Shown piece after piece: positions 26,321 through 36,954 of a DNA stretch of 64,000 bases. The notes under the pieces were generated by a model. That model had not been told where the DNA came from. It ran no database searches and was given only the letters and a program-made list of their open reading frames with translations. This DNA is from Metabacillus schmidteae (GTDB lineage: Bacteria > Bacillota > Bacilli > Bacillales > Bacillaceae): assembly GCF_903166545.1 (NCBI RefSeq), contig NZ_CAESCH010000001.1, positions 3,972,001-4,036,000 on the forward strand. Direction: 5' to 3'. Position numbers and translations under genes: made by a program. Position 1 is the stretch's first letter; every line of letters starts with the position of its first letter.

Positions 26321-26977
26321 TTAATTCGACTGACCATTCATAATGTTAAGAGCATGTCCAGCCAGCATATGATCAGGCTGAATTTCCAATGCTTTTTCAA
26401 GCATTTTGATTCCTTTTTCTGTATTTTCCTTAAAGGCATACGCAACACCAAGATTATAATATGCATCAGCATGCTCCTGATCCAATTGGACAACAGCCTC
26501 AAATTGCTTTAATGCTTCATCAATTAATTCAAGCTGTGCCAAGCATAATCCATATTGAAACCTGGCGTCACTATCACTTTCATTTAATTCAACTGACCGC
26601 TGAAAATATGGTAGAGCTAAACGATTTTGCCCTAGATTAAAGAGAGACATCCCTAACATAAAATGTAGGTCTCCTTCATCAAGACCTTTTTTCAATGCTT
26701 TTTCATACATATTTTTTGCTTCATGATACTTTTCTTGATTGAAATAGACATTACCTGCCCCATAATATGCAGTAGCTGTATCGGGGTCAATCTCTATTGC
26801 TTTTTCGTAAAATTTAAGTGCTTTATCTAATTCGTTTACTGCTGATAAAAGATTACCAAAATTAATATAACTTATAGGATCATTAGGATTTGTTTCAATC
26901 GCTTCCGAAAAAATAGTTGCAGCTTCCTCGAAATTTCCTTTTTGCATCGCTTCAATACCAAGTTGATTTTTATTCAT
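26321..26977 (-). CDS. yrrB: Tetratricopeptide-repeat protein YrrB
   Basis: 218 residues made almost entirely of about six 34-residue TPR units (GNFEEAATIFSEAIETNPNDPISYINFGNLL, NELDKALKFYEKAIEIDPDTATAYYGAGNVY and so on). There is no signal peptide or membrane segment. The protein is a scaffold whose partners are unknown. B. subtilis YrrB has the same fold, and its gene likewise precedes recD2. The start is about 40 bases from the mnmA-side terminator. Confidence 0.93.
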   Translation of the reverse strand: MNKNQLGIEAMQKGNFEEAATIFSEAIETNPNDPISYINFGNLLSAVNELDKALKFYEKAIEIDPDTATAYYGAGNVYFNQEKYHEAKNMYEKALKKGLDEGDLHFMLGMSLFNLGQNRLALPYFQRSVELNESDSDARFQYGLCLAQLELIDEALKQFEAVVQLDQEHADAYYNLGVAYAFKENTEKGIKMLEKALEIQPDHMLAGHALNIMNGQSN

Positions 26978-27017
26978 CTATATTACCTACCTTTTTCATT
27001 ACTCATTCTTTACAGAG

Positions 27018-27052
27018 AAAAGGGGCTGACTCTTTATGTGCCAACCCCTTTC
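27018..27052 (-). terminator. Terminator downstream of mnmA
   Basis: AAAGGGG and CCCCTTT arms with an inner partial stem (TTGGC/GTCAG). On the minus strand they are followed by TTCTC. It separates mnmA, with its trailing repeat, from yrrB. Confidence 0.75.
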
Positions 27053-27080
27053 ATCTTATCAGAAGATATGTTCTCTATGG

Positions 27081-27231
27081 AAGAACAAAAGCGCAAGCGC
27101 CTTGATCAGCCCCGACAAGCATAAGACGCAAATGAATAGAAGATGTTTTTTGTCTTCAATTCATTTGTGGCTTATGACCTCGAGGGGCTAGGCGCTGGAG
27201 CTGGATGTAGAAGCGCTTATCCACAGTTCTA
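27081..27231. repeat. Interspersed palindromic repeat, copy 1 (full)
   Basis: AAGAACAAAAGCGCAAGCGCC, then an inner palindrome (CAAATGAAT...ATTCATTTG), a GAGGGGCTAGGCGCTGGAG block that pairs with the left part, and the end CGCTTATCCACAGTTC. It contains a perfect DnaA box TTATCCACA at 27217-27225. A second copy lies at 55267-55390. It fills the gap between mnmA and its terminator. There is no coding potential. Confidence 0.88.
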
Positions 27232-27276
27232 GAATTTTATAATTTTCTAAACGAGAACAAACGGTAAAATCATAAT

Positions 27277-28395
<1,119 letters not shown>

Positions 28396-28412
28396 TCACC
28401 TCCAGTGTCTTT

Positions 28413-29552
28413 CTAAGCTGTTACTCTCTTAATTACTTTTGAAATTTCTTGAGCAGCATAATGAATATCATCCATACTTGTTCCAAGTCCAAAGCTAAAG
28501 CGTATGGATGATAGAATTTTATCTGATTCCTTACCATACATCGCAACCAACACATGTGATGGGTCAACAGCTCCTGCTGTACACGCAGACCCGCTGGATG
28601 CTGCAATACCAGCTAAATCTAAATTAACTAAAAGCGATTCTATATGTGTTTTTGGAAAATATATATTGAGGACATGTGGAAGGCCATCTAATGTACCATT
28701 TAGGGAAAATGAAATGTTGTTTTCTTCAAAAATCCTCATCATTTCTTTTTTAAATAGCATATATTGCTCTCTTTTTTGCTCCCTCTCATTGATTGAAAGC
28801 TCTGCTGCATGACTAAATCCGCTTATTCCAGCTACGTTTTCAGTTCCTGCTCTACGCTTTAATTCTTGTTCTCCACCATACAAAGCAGGCTGAAGCTTAA
28901 TTCCGGATTTCACATATAAAAAACCGACACCCTTTGGGCCATTAATTTTATGTGCAGAAACCGTTAATAAATCAACTCCTAGCTCCTGTACATGAATGGA
29001 TTCGATCCCAAATGCTTGAACAGCATCTGTATGGAAAAAGGCGGGGTAATCTTTTAAATAGTCCCCGATTTCACGAATTGGCTGGATGGTTCCAACCTCG
29101 TTATTTCCAAACATCACAGAAACAAGTACCGTTTGATTTGTTACATGTTTTTTCACATCTTCAACAGATATAAGTCCTTGTTCATTAACAGGTAAATATG
29201 TTACATCATACCCTTGTTTTTCGAGGTATTTACACGCATGTAAGACCGCATGATGCTCCACTTGTGTCGTAATAATATGCTTTCCGATTTGGTTATTTGC
29301 CAAAACAGTCCCTATGATGGCCAAGTTGTCCGCTTCAGTCCCACCGCTCGTAAAAATAATTTCACCAGGCTTGGCTCCAATTGTATTTGCTAGGCTTCTT
29401 CTTGATTCATCGAGAATTCGACGGGCATCTCGGCCAAATGAATGGATACTCGATGGGTTTCCGAAGTTCTCAGTCATTAAGTTCATCATTTTTTCAGCTA
29501 CCTCCGGATGAATCGGAGATGTGGCCGCATGGTCTAAATAAATTCTCCTCAT
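28413..29552 (-). CDS. yrvO: Cysteine desulfurase YrvO (IscS-like)
   Basis: A PLP enzyme converting cysteine to alanine plus a persulfide. 379 residues. FTSGGTEADNLAI binds PLP phosphate, TTQVEHHAVL and FHTDAVQAFG provide the usual His and Asp, and SAHKINGPKGVG carries the PLP Lys (about 202). The persulfide Cys is in SSGSACTAG (about 325). In B. subtilis YrvO delivers sulfur to MnmA without Tus-like relays, which fits the adjacency here. It is distinct from the NifS at 60680. It lies 39 bases after cymR. Confidence 0.95.
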   Translation of the reverse strand: MRRIYLDHAATSPIHPEVAEKMMNLMTENFGNPSSIHSFGRDARRILDESRRSLANTIGAKPGEIIFTSGGTEADNLAIIGTVLANNQIGKHIITTQVEHHAVLHACKYLEKQGYDVTYLPVNEQGLISVEDVKKHVTNQTVLVSVMFGNNEVGTIQPIREIGDYLKDYPAFFHTDAVQAFGIESIHVQELGVDLLTVSAHKINGPKGVGFLYVKSGIKLQPALYGGEQELKRRAGTENVAGISGFSHAAELSINEREQKREQYMLFKKEMMRIFEENNISFSLNGTLDGLPHVLNIYFPKTHIESLLVNLDLAGIAASSGSACTAGAVDPSHVLVAMYGKESDKILSSIRFSFGLGTSMDDIHYAAQEISKVIKRVTA

Positions 29553-29591
29553 AATAAATTCCCTCCTTTCTCCTTTTGTTAGGACTATTTT

Positions 29592-30011
29592 TTAAATATA
29601 AAACATATAAGGTCCTTGTTCGCCTTCTCCTGTGTAATTTGCAAGATCCTCTAATGTTGTATTGTCTAATACATCTTTTACCGCATCACGAATTCTAATC
29701 CACAGCTGTCTTTTTGCAGGCTCTTCGTCATCTAAAACTTCAACAGGACTTATGGGCCCCTCTAAAACTCGAATGATATCTCCGGATGTGATGTTTGCCG
29801 GTTCATCACCTAAAACATAACCACCATATGCTCCTCTAATACTTTTCACTAAGCGTGCATTTCTCAATGGGGCAATTAATTGTTCTAAGTAATGTTCTGA
29901 TAAATCATGAGCTTGGGCAATACTTTTTAATGAAGTGGGACCTTCACCATGTTTTCTGGCAAGCTCAATCATAATTGTTAACCCGTATCGGCCTTTTGTT
30001 GATATTTTCAT
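29592..30011 (-). CDS. cymR: Rrf2-family cysteine metabolism repressor CymR
   Basis: 139 residues. N-terminal winged helix-turn-helix (MKISTKGRYGLTIMIELARKHGEGPTSLKSIAQAHDLSEHYLEQLIAPLRNARLVKSIRGAYGGYVLG), the classical Rrf2 layout. The three clustered cysteines of Fe-S Rrf2 proteins are absent, as in CymR. In B. subtilis CymR with O-acetylserine lyase CysK controls sulfur uptake and mccAB. It precedes yrvO-mnmA. The 291-base gap upstream to rarA shows no gene; it presumably holds the cymR promoter, but no convincing elements were assigned. Confidence 0.95.
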   Translation of the reverse strand: MKISTKGRYGLTIMIELARKHGEGPTSLKSIAQAHDLSEHYLEQLIAPLRNARLVKSIRGAYGGYVLGDEPANITSGDIIRVLEGPISPVEVLDDEEPAKRQLWIRIRDAVKDVLDNTTLEDLANYTGEGEQGPYMFYI

Positions 30012-30302
30012 TGTTTTCCCCCTTACATCTTAAACTATAGATTCTACATAAAATATATAAACTCTTTTATTTTATAAAAAGTTATCTATCATCAGCATGA
30101 TCTATTAACTGATAAAAGATTCAGGAGTTTGACAAGCAAGTACTTCTGAGTAGGTGATTATTCCTTATTCATGACGAACCAATGCTTTTTTTAGTCTATA
30201 TACTTTTGAACATTAGCCATTATAGCATAAACTTCCTCCATTAAGCACTTAAACCAACTGTAGTACTTGGACATATCAATAATATACATAAATGGCGTAT
30301 TA

Positions 30303-31592
30303 CTATTTTGATTTTTTAAACATCTCTAACTTTTCATATATAGCAGCAAGTCTTTTTTCATCACCTGCTTCTAATGGTTGATAATATTTTGTACCAATTA
30401 AATTATCTGGCAGATAATCTTGTTTAACCCAGCCTCCAAATGTACCAATTGGATAGTCGTGCGGATATTTATACCCAACATGTCCTAATACTTTTGCACC
30501 TGCATAATGCCCATCTCGAAGGTGCATTGGAATGTTTCCGACTTTACCGGATCGCACATCCTGTATCGCTAAGTCAAGAGCTTTGTAAGCAGAATTAGAC
30601 TTAGAAGATAGGCACATTTCTACAACAGCCACAGATAGTGGGATACGTGCTTCCGGAAGCCCTAAACGCTCACTTGCAGTGACAGCAGCTAAAACATTAT
30701 TTCCTACAGCTGTATTTGCGAGTCCAACATCTTCATAGGCGATAACCACTAATCTTCGATTAACAGCAACAAGATCACCTGTTTCTAATAAGTGGGCGAG
30801 ATAATATAATGCTGCATCAACATCACTACCTCTGATACTTTTTTGTAAGCTGGAAAGAAGATTATAAAAATGTGTACCCTTCTTATCACCATATACGCCG
30901 ACATTGCCAGTCATATCATTTATCATTTTATCATCTACAACATATGTATCCTCTATTTTTGGTGATGAATAAACAATCGATTCCAATAAAGTTAATGATT
31001 TGCGGGCGTCACCATTGGATCCAAAAGCAATCATTTTTACTTGCTCATCTGAAATTTCGATCTTCATCTTGCCTAGCCCTTTCTTTTCATCCTGCAGGGC
31101 CCGTAGTAGAAGAACTTCAATATCCTCGTGAGTTAGTCTGGTTAATTGCTTGATTTGACCACATCTGCTTCTGATCGCAGGGTTCACATCATGAAAAGGG
31201 TTCTCCGTCGTTGCTCCAATTAAGATAATGTCTCCTCGTTCAACATGTGGTAACAAATAATCTTGCTGGGCTTTATTAAAACGATGAATCTCATCTAAAA
31301 ATAAAATAACTTTTCCTGTAATACGTGTTTCTTCAACAACTGCTTCAACATCTTTTTTTCCGGCAGTTGTTGCATTTAAAGCAATAAAAGGGATACTTGT
31401 TGTGCCAGCAATGGCAAAGGCAATGGATGTTTTGCCAATACCAGGTTCACCATACAGAAGCATAGAGGGAACATACCCATTTTTAATCATTTTATAAAGG
31501 CTTGTTCTCTCTCCTATCACCTCTTTTTGCCCGACTATCTCATCGATAGTACTAGGTCTCATTCGAAAAGCAAGTGGTTCTCCGTTCACCAT
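30303..31592 (-). CDS. rarA: AAA+ replication-associated recombination protein RarA (YrvN/MgsA)
   Basis: A clamp-loader-like ATPase of 429 residues acting at stalled forks. LAFRMRPSTIDEIVGQKEVIG opens the protein, followed by Walker A LLYGEPGIGKTSIAFAI (about 41-57), Walker B ILFLDEIHRFNKAQQD (about 96-111), sensor GATTENPFHDVNPAIRSR and the C-terminal tetramerisation domain LRDGHYAGAKVLGHVGYKYPHDYPIGTFGGWVKQDYLP. AGGGGGGATA precedes the start. It is transcribed alone, divergent from the rsfA-like gene. All motifs are intact. Confidence 0.96.
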   Translation of the reverse strand: MVNGEPLAFRMRPSTIDEIVGQKEVIGERTSLYKMIKNGYVPSMLLYGEPGIGKTSIAFAIAGTTSIPFIALNATTAGKKDVEAVVEETRITGKVILFLDEIHRFNKAQQDYLLPHVERGDIILIGATTENPFHDVNPAIRSRCGQIKQLTRLTHEDIEVLLLRALQDEKKGLGKMKIEISDEQVKMIAFGSNGDARKSLTLLESIVYSSPKIEDTYVVDDKMINDMTGNVGVYGDKKGTHFYNLLSSLQKSIRGSDVDAALYYLAHLLETGDLVAVNRRLVVIAYEDVGLANTAVGNNVLAAVTASERLGLPEARIPLSVAVVEMCLSSKSNSAYKALDLAIQDVRSGKVGNIPMHLRDGHYAGAKVLGHVGYKYPHDYPIGTFGGWVKQDYLPDNLIGTKYYQPLEAGDEKRLAAIYEKLEMFKKSK

Positions 31593-31775
31593 TATCCCCC
31601 CTGTACATATCTATCTACGATTATAAACTGAAAAAGTAAACAAAAAAACGAATGAGCTTATAAGACATCAAGAATAAACACAGTCAATTCGGAAAAGATA
31701 AAAAAATGACTAAATGTACTTTATCCTCGGCAATAACGATGTTGGATGAGAATTTTAAAGGTTAAGGAGGTCGTC

Positions 31776-32315
31776 GTGAAAACTAGACATGATGCGTGGA
31801 CATTTGAACATGATAAACTTCTTGCAGAAACGGTTCTATCATATGTTCAAAACAGTCGGACTCAGTCCGCTGCCTTTAAGGATGTTGGCAAACAGTTGAA
31901 CCGGACAGCTGCAGCTTGTAATTACAGATGGAATGCTGAACTCAGGAAAAAATATACAAAAGAAATGGAACACGCCAAGAAAAGAAGAAAAGAACCCCCT
32001 CTAAACAAAGAGGAAAATAAACCCAAAGAGGAAACACAACTATCACAGTTACATGATATCACTCAGATGACGGTTGATGACTGTATTCGTTATTTATCAC
32101 AGGTTCGAAACCAAGAAGAACACCATCACATTATTAATGAAAATAAACAATTACAAGAAGAAAATAAAAAGCTTAATCAACAGAGACAGGAATTAAATAA
32201 AAGATATGAACAACTTGTTTACCAAAAACAAAAGATGGATCGTCATTACAAAATGTTCTTTGGCCTAATAAACGAAGCTCAAAACAAAACTGAGGAAAAG
32301 CAACTCTATCATTAA
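31776..32315 (+). CDS. RsfA/GerR-type Myb-like sporulation transcription regulator
   Basis: 179 residues from a GTG at 31776 with AAGGAGGTCGTC upstream; the ATG frame from 31746 lacks a site. The N-terminal Myb/SANT-like domain (RHDAWTFEHDKLLAETVLSYVQNSRTQSAAFKDVGKQLNRTAAACNYRWNAELR, about 3-57) is that of RsfA and GerR. These modulate SigF- and SigE-dependent genes in B. subtilis. A long Glu/Gln/Lys-rich coiled coil (about 120-170) follows. From memory, B. subtilis has no paralogue at this site between rarA and tcdA. Family assignment is good; its target genes and sporulation stage are inferred only. Confidence 0.85.
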   Translation: MKTRHDAWTFEHDKLLAETVLSYVQNSRTQSAAFKDVGKQLNRTAAACNYRWNAELRKKYTKEMEHAKKRRKEPPLNKEENKPKEETQLSQLHDITQMTVDDCIRYLSQVRNQEEHHHIINENKQLQEENKKLNQQRQELNKRYEQLVYQKQKMDRHYKMFFGLINEAQNKTEEKQLYH

Positions 32316-32326
32316 TGCTTTTCCTC
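32292..32326. terminator. Hairpin between the convergent rsfA-like gene and tcdA
   Basis: GAGGAAAAGCA and TGCTTTTCCTC form a perfect 11-bp stem overlapping the stop codon of the rsfA-like gene. A T-rich tract follows on the minus strand, so it most likely serves tcdA. The plus-strand T tract is poor. Confidence 0.75.
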
Positions 32327-32337
32327 TACAAAACTGC

Positions 32338-33105
32338 TTATTTTTCATCCTTCACGCGGGTAATCTTTATATCCTTTAATAGATCTGTGATAACATGTCC
32401 ACCCATAATCAGTCCTGCAACAGAAGGAACAAATGCATTTGATGATGGAGGCATTTTCGCTTTCCGTATTGGGGCTGCATCATTTCCAACCTCTTTCCGG
32501 ACTTCCTCACGAATAACAATCGGGCTTTCATCAGAAAATACTACTTTTATTCCTTTATGAATTCCTTCTTTACGTAATCGAGTACGAATAACCTTCGCAA
32601 TCGGATCTGTATGTGTTTTTGAAATATCAGCTACCTGAAATCTCGTTGGATCCATTTTATTCGCTGCTCCCATACTGGAGATAATCGGAATTTTTCTTTT
32701 TAGACATTCTTTCATTAAATGGATCTTATAGGAAATAGTATCTGATGCATCGATTACATAATCAAGATTTTGATCAAAGAATTGTTCATACGTTTCCTCT
32801 GTATAAAACATCTTTAAAGATATTACTTCACAATCAGGATTGATATCCTTTATTCGTGCAGCCATTAGGTCTACTTTTGGCTGACCGACTGTAGAAATGA
32901 GTGCATGAATTTGACGATTTACATTTGTAATATCCACATCGTCTTTATCAACTAATACCAGGCGTCCCACACCAGATCTTGCTAATGCTTCTGCTGAGAA
33001 GGACCCGACTCCTCCAACTCCTAATACAGCGACTGTGCTGTTTTTTAATATGTCTAACCCTTCTTTACCTATTGCCAATTCATTACGCGAAAATTGATGT
33101 AGCAA
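32338..33105 (-). CDS. tcdA: tRNA threonylcarbamoyladenosine dehydratase TcdA (YrvM)
   Basis: A ThiF/E1-like enzyme that cyclises t6A37 of tRNA to ct6A using ATP. 255 residues. VAVLGVGGVGSFSAEALARSGVGRLVLVDKDDVDITNVNRQ (about 28-68) holds the nucleotide-binding glycine loop and the E1 DxDxxxxxNxxRQ segment. DYVIDASDTISYKIHL and SSMGAANKMDPTRF follow, and the C-terminus has SVAGLIMGGHVITDLL. In B. subtilis yrvM likewise neighbours the 6S RNA gene and aspS. No cofactor-sulfur partner genes accompany it, which excludes a thiamin or MoCo role by context. Confidence 0.94.
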   Translation of the reverse strand: MLHQFSRNELAIGKEGLDILKNSTVAVLGVGGVGSFSAEALARSGVGRLVLVDKDDVDITNVNRQIHALISTVGQPKVDLMAARIKDINPDCEVISLKMFYTEETYEQFFDQNLDYVIDASDTISYKIHLMKECLKRKIPIISSMGAANKMDPTRFQVADISKTHTDPIAKVIRTRLRKEGIHKGIKVVFSDESPIVIREEVRKEVGNDAAPIRKAKMPPSSNAFVPSVAGLIMGGHVITDLLKDIKITRVKDEK

Positions 33106-33217
33106 CTAACTCACTCCAATTAATAACCTTAAATTTCTTAATCATGTCATAATGACAGTATTTTTACCTGAAAAAGAATATACCATACATTATTGAAAAA
33201 GTAAGCCCTAATTGTAA

Positions 33218-33472
33218 ATAAAAAGGGCCAACCTCATCCACAAAAAGTGAAGAGGAAGCCCTATTAATTTTCGTCTATGTAGCAGTCCCGATTGTGCCGT
33301 CGCCATTTCCCTCGTTTTGATCCCGCACTCAGCAGGTGGGTGCTTTGTTCCAGATGTTTGTAAGTCCTCATTCGAGTGAGAGGCATTTACTCTGTCCAGA
33401 AACGTCAAGCTCCCGTATTAAAAATGTTAGGTCAAAACTAGGTGTACAACGAACACATCAGGACTATTTAAT
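33218..33472 (-). ncRNA. bsrA: 6S RNA (BsrA-like, 6S-1)
   Basis: A 6S RNA folds like an open promoter and sequesters SigA RNA polymerase. On the minus strand the segment begins near AGTCCTGATGTGTTCGTTGT, the 5' sequence I recognise from Bacillus 6S-1. It continues with long complementary arms (CACTCG/CGAGTG, GCACCCACCTGCTGAGTGCGG). It ends in a terminator in which AGGGC pairs with GCCCT before TTTTTAT (about 33218-33254). Its location between tcdA (yrvM) and aspS is that of bsrA in B. subtilis. Ends are approximate. An ORF at 33208-33408 overlapping it is not credible. The gap 33106-33217 shows nothing. Confidence 0.85.
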
Positions 33473-33489
33473 TTTGTTAGCTTAAAAAG

Positions 33490-33518
33490 ATAATAGCATA
33501 ACAAAAAATTCAATTCAA
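33490..33518 (-). promoter_or_regulatory. Probable SigA promoter of the 6S RNA gene
   Basis: On the minus strand, -35 TTGAAT (33518-33513), a 17-base spacer and -10 TATTAT (33495-33490). The predicted start near 33483 lies just upstream of the recognisable 6S 5' sequence, allowing 5' processing. It sits 10 bases beyond the aspS stop. Confidence 0.75.
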
Positions 33519-33527
33519 GCTTTTGAC

Positions 33528-35294
33528 TTAGTCACGAAGCTCAAGATTTAATTCTTCTAGTTGTGCTTCACTAACAGCACTTGGTGCACTTGTTAATAAA
33601 TCACTTGCACTAGCTGTTTTAGGGAATGCAATGGTGTCTCTAAGGTTTGTACGACCAGCTAGAAGCATGACCAGTCGATCTAATCCCAGAGCGATACCAC
33701 CGTGTGGAGGTGTTCCATATTCAAATGCATCTAATAAGAAACCGAATTGTTCTCTAGCCTCTTCTTCAGAAAAGCCTAATAGCTTAAACATTTTTTCTTG
33801 AATATCTGTTTCAAAGATACGGATAGACCCTCCACCTAACTCATAGCCGTTAAGGACAATATCATAAGCTTGTGCTTTCATATTGGCTGGATCTGTATCA
33901 AATAATTCTACATCTTCTCGTGCCGGCATTGTAAATGGATGATGTGCAGCATAATAGCGCTTTGTTGCTTCATCATATTCAAGTAACGGCCAATCCACAA
34001 CCCACAAGAAGTTAAATTTGCTTTCATCAATTAACTCTAAGTCTTTACCAAGCTTAGAACGAAGTGCTCCTAAAGCATCTGCAACAACGGATTTCTTATC
34101 AGCAACAAATACAAGTAGATCACCAACGGTTGCCTCTAATGTTTGTAACAGCCCTTTTTGCTCTTCTTCAGTAAAGAACTTGATAATTGGACCTTTTAGG
34201 CCGTCCTCCTCTACCTTTAACCATGCTAAACCTTTTGCACCATATGGAGCAACAAATTCTGCTAATGCATCCATGTCTTTTCTAGAGTATTTATCAGCTG
34301 CACCCTTAACATTTATGGACTTAACTTGACCGCCATTCGCGATTACAGTGTTAAATACCTTTAAGCCACTGTCCTTAACAATTTCACCAACATCCACAAG
34401 CTCAAGTCCGAAACGTGTATCAGGCTTATCTGATCCAAATCTGCCCATGGCTTCATCATATGTCATTCTCGGTAATGGGAGTTCAATGTCTATATTTTTT
34501 GTTTCTTTCATGATTTTTGCCATCATTTGTTCAGTCATTGCCATAATATCATCTTGACTCATAAATGATGTTTCAATATCTATTTGGGTAAATTCAGGTT
34601 GACGATCTGCACGTAAGTCTTCATCACGGAAGCAGCGGGCAATCTGATAATATTTGTCAAAACCTGAAACCATTAATAGTTGTTTAAAGATTTGAGGTGA
34701 TTGTGGCAGAGCGTAAAATTCACCTTCATGCACACGACTTGGTACTAAATAATCACGAGCACCTTCAGGAGTACTTTTTGTTAAAATTGGTGTTTCAATA
34801 TCTAAGAAGCCATTGTCATCTAAGAAATTTCTCATTGATCTTGTTACTTGGTGACGCATTTGAAGTGTACTTTGTAAACCTGGTCTTCTTAAATCCAAGT
34901 AGCGGTACTTTAAACGAACATCCTCTGACACTTCATCAGATTTATCTTCAATTAAGAATGGCGGGTTTTTAGCAGCATTAATAATTGTAACTTTTTCTAC
35001 AATAACCTCAATTGTACCTGTTGAAACATTAGGATTGATTGTTTCTTCATCACGTTCTACCACTTTACCCGTAATATCTAACACATACTCACTACGAACT
35101 TTTTCTGCAATTGCCAATGCTTCAGCAGAAATTTCCGGGTTAAAAACTACCTGTACAACACCTGTACGGTCACGTAGGTCAATAAAAATAACCCCGCCTA
35201 AATCACGTCGTTTTGCTACCCAACCTTTTAAAACTACTTCTTCACCAATTGCTGACTCTGGAACTTCGCCACAGTAATACGTACGGCCAAACAT
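33528..35294 (-). CDS. aspS: Aspartyl-tRNA synthetase
   Basis: 588 residues, bacterial type. The N-terminal OB-fold anticodon domain ([31 protein letters not shown]) is followed by the class II core with [46 protein letters not shown], a bacterial GAD insertion (about 280-420), and motif 3 [28 protein letters not shown]. It lies 17 bases after hisS in one operon under the T-box leader at 36630-36845. This suggests histidine limitation also raises aspS expression. Confidence 0.98.
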   Translation of the reverse strand: MFGRTYYCGEVPESAIGEEVVLKGWVAKRRDLGGVIFIDLRDRTGVVQVVFNPEISAEALAIAEKVRSEYVLDITGKVVERDEETINPNVSTGTIEVIVEKVTIINAAKNPPFLIEDKSDEVSEDVRLKYRYLDLRRPGLQSTLQMRHQVTRSMRNFLDDNGFLDIETPILTKSTPEGARDYLVPSRVHEGEFYALPQSPQIFKQLLMVSGFDKYYQIARCFRDEDLRADRQPEFTQIDIETSFMSQDDIMAMTEQMMAKIMKETKNIDIELPLPRMTYDEAMGRFGSDKPDTRFGLELVDVGEIVKDSGLKVFNTVIANGGQVKSINVKGAADKYSRKDMDALAEFVAPYGAKGLAWLKVEEDGLKGPIIKFFTEEEQKGLLQTLEATVGDLLVFVADKKSVVADALGALRSKLGKDLELIDESKFNFLWVVDWPLLEYDEATKRYYAAHHPFTMPAREDVELFDTDPANMKAQAYDIVLNGYELGGGSIRIFETDIQEKMFKLLGFSEEEAREQFGFLLDAFEYGTPPHGGIALGLDRLVMLLAGRTNLRDTIAFPKTASASDLLTSAPSAVSEAQLEELNLELRD

Positions 35295-35311
35295 GAAACC
35301 CTCTCCTTTTG

Positions 35312-36583
35312 TTACATTGTTTTTTGGTTTAAAAATGAGATCACTTGATCAAGTGCAATTTCTTCTTGTGTACCTGTTTCCATATTTTTAACGGCAATCA
35401 CATTTTTTTCTAATTCGTCATCTCCTAATACTGCAACAAATTTTGCTTGATGACGATCAGCAGCTTTAAATTGAGCTTTCATCTTTTTATCTTCATAATC
35501 CTTTTCAGCAACTAACCCTGCGTTTCTCATTTCATTTAATAATGTAACTGCACGGTCTTTTGCTTGGTCTCCCATGGCCACTAAATACACATCGACACCA
35601 GCGGAAATTGGTAATTCAATTCCTTCTGCATCGAGCGCTGCTAATAAACGCTCAATACTTAGCGCAAATCCAATACCAGGTGTCTCTGGACCACCGATTT
35701 CCTGTGCTAAGCCATTGTAACGTCCACCACCACATAGTGTTGTGATGGCTCCAAATCCCTCTGCATTGCTCATAATTTCGAATGCAGTATGATTATAGTA
35801 ATCCAATCCTCTAACAAGTCCCGGATCGACTTCAAAATCAATACCATTTGCAGTTAAATACTGCTGAACCTTGTTAAAGTATTTCTTAGAATCTTCATTT
35901 AAGAATTCAAGTATAGATGGAGCAGTTTCCATCAGTTCATGGTCTCTATCCTTTTTACAATCTAATATTCTTAATGGATTTTGTTGCAGTCTTTTTTGAC
36001 AATCAGAACAAAATTCTTCAATCCTTGGTTCAAAATGAGCAATTAGTGCTTCACGGTGAGCCTTACGACTTTCACTATCACCTAAGCTATTAATGACTAG
36101 CTTTAAGCTTTTTAAACCAAGTGTTTGATATAAATTCATTGCTAGAGAAATAACTTCTGCATCAATTGCAGGATCATTACTTCCAAGTGCCTCTATACCA
36201 AATTGGACAAATTGACGGAAACGACCTGTTTGTGGACGTTCATAGCGAAACATTGGTCCAATATAATACAACTTTGTTGGTTGTGAAGGGCTTGCATATA
36301 GCTTTTTCTCTACAAAAGCACGTACAGTTGAAGCTGTTCCCTCCGGACGAAGAGTAATACTTCTTCCTTTCCGATCTTGAAATGTATACATTTCCTTTTG
36401 GACGATATCGGTACTTTCCCCAACACCACGAGCAAAAAGCTCTGTATGTTCGAAAATAGGTGTACGAATCTCCTTATATTGATATCTCTTACATAAATCA
36501 CGTGCAGTATTCTCAACAAACTGCCACTTCTCAACCTCTCCAGGTAAAATATCCTGAGTACCTCTAGGAATCTGGAATGACAT
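35312..36583 (-). CDS. hisS: Histidyl-tRNA synthetase
   Basis: 423 residues. [20 protein letters not shown] at the N-terminus; motif 2 [30 protein letters not shown]; the histidine-binding [17 protein letters not shown] and [30 protein letters not shown] (motif 3); and a C-terminal anticodon-binding domain ([26 protein letters not shown]...). It is the first gene of hisS-aspS. The leader upstream carries a T-box; the start is preceded by GGGAGGTAAAATCTA. Confidence 0.98.
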   Translation of the reverse strand: MSFQIPRGTQDILPGEVEKWQFVENTARDLCKRYQYKEIRTPIFEHTELFARGVGESTDIVQKEMYTFQDRKGRSITLRPEGTASTVRAFVEKKLYASPSQPTKLYYIGPMFRYERPQTGRFRQFVQFGIEALGSNDPAIDAEVISLAMNLYQTLGLKSLKLVINSLGDSESRKAHREALIAHFEPRIEEFCSDCQKRLQQNPLRILDCKKDRDHELMETAPSILEFLNEDSKKYFNKVQQYLTANGIDFEVDPGLVRGLDYYNHTAFEIMSNAEGFGAITTLCGGGRYNGLAQEIGGPETPGIGFALSIERLLAALDAEGIELPISAGVDVYLVAMGDQAKDRAVTLLNEMRNAGLVAEKDYEDKKMKAQFKAADRHQAKFVAVLGDDELEKNVIAVKNMETGTQEEIALDQVISFLNQKTM

Positions 36584-36629
36584 TAGATTTTACCTCCCAA
36601 ACTTAAATAAAAACAAAATTTTACAACAA

Positions 36630-36845
36630 CAAAAAAACTCCCGTCCTACAAAATGTAGGGACGAGAGTTATACCCGTGGTTCCACCCTAGTTGAAATAAC
36701 CATCTATTTCCACTCGATCAGTTAACGCCTGTCACGTTCAACTCCTACTAAACTTACTGTTTTTCAGAGAGAAACCTAAGGAGTGTTTTTCAATAAGTCA
36801 TCATGCAGAAATGCTTTCAGCCTAAGGCATTTCCTCTCTTTTCAT
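36630..36845 (-). promoter_or_regulatory. T-box riboswitch leader of hisS-aspS
   Basis: On the minus strand, AGGGTGGAACCACGGG (from 36697) is the T-box. The following AACTCTCGTCCCTACA pairs with TGTAGGACGGGAGTT and a T run (terminator about 36631-36680). The stem I base is AAAGAGAGGAAA with TTTCTCTCT. Near its 3' side, GAAAAACACTCC offers CAC (36785-36783) as a histidine specifier. Boundaries are approximate. Confidence 0.92.
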
Positions 36846-36954
36846 GTGTCATCTTATTTACTGTTCTCCCTCATTGGTTCACAATGATATGTATGTTGTC
36901 ATTAAATAATACTTTCGAATTTTATCTTATCATACGTATCTTTGCAGTATATTG

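Noticed and set aside
30012-30302. Intergenic region between cymR and rarA examined for a riboswitch or small RNA
   Set aside because: No long stem, T run or conserved riboswitch motif was found; it is probably only promoter sequence.
33208-33408. 66-residue minus-strand frame
   Set aside because: It lies inside the 6S RNA gene, has no ribosome site and no protein-like motif.
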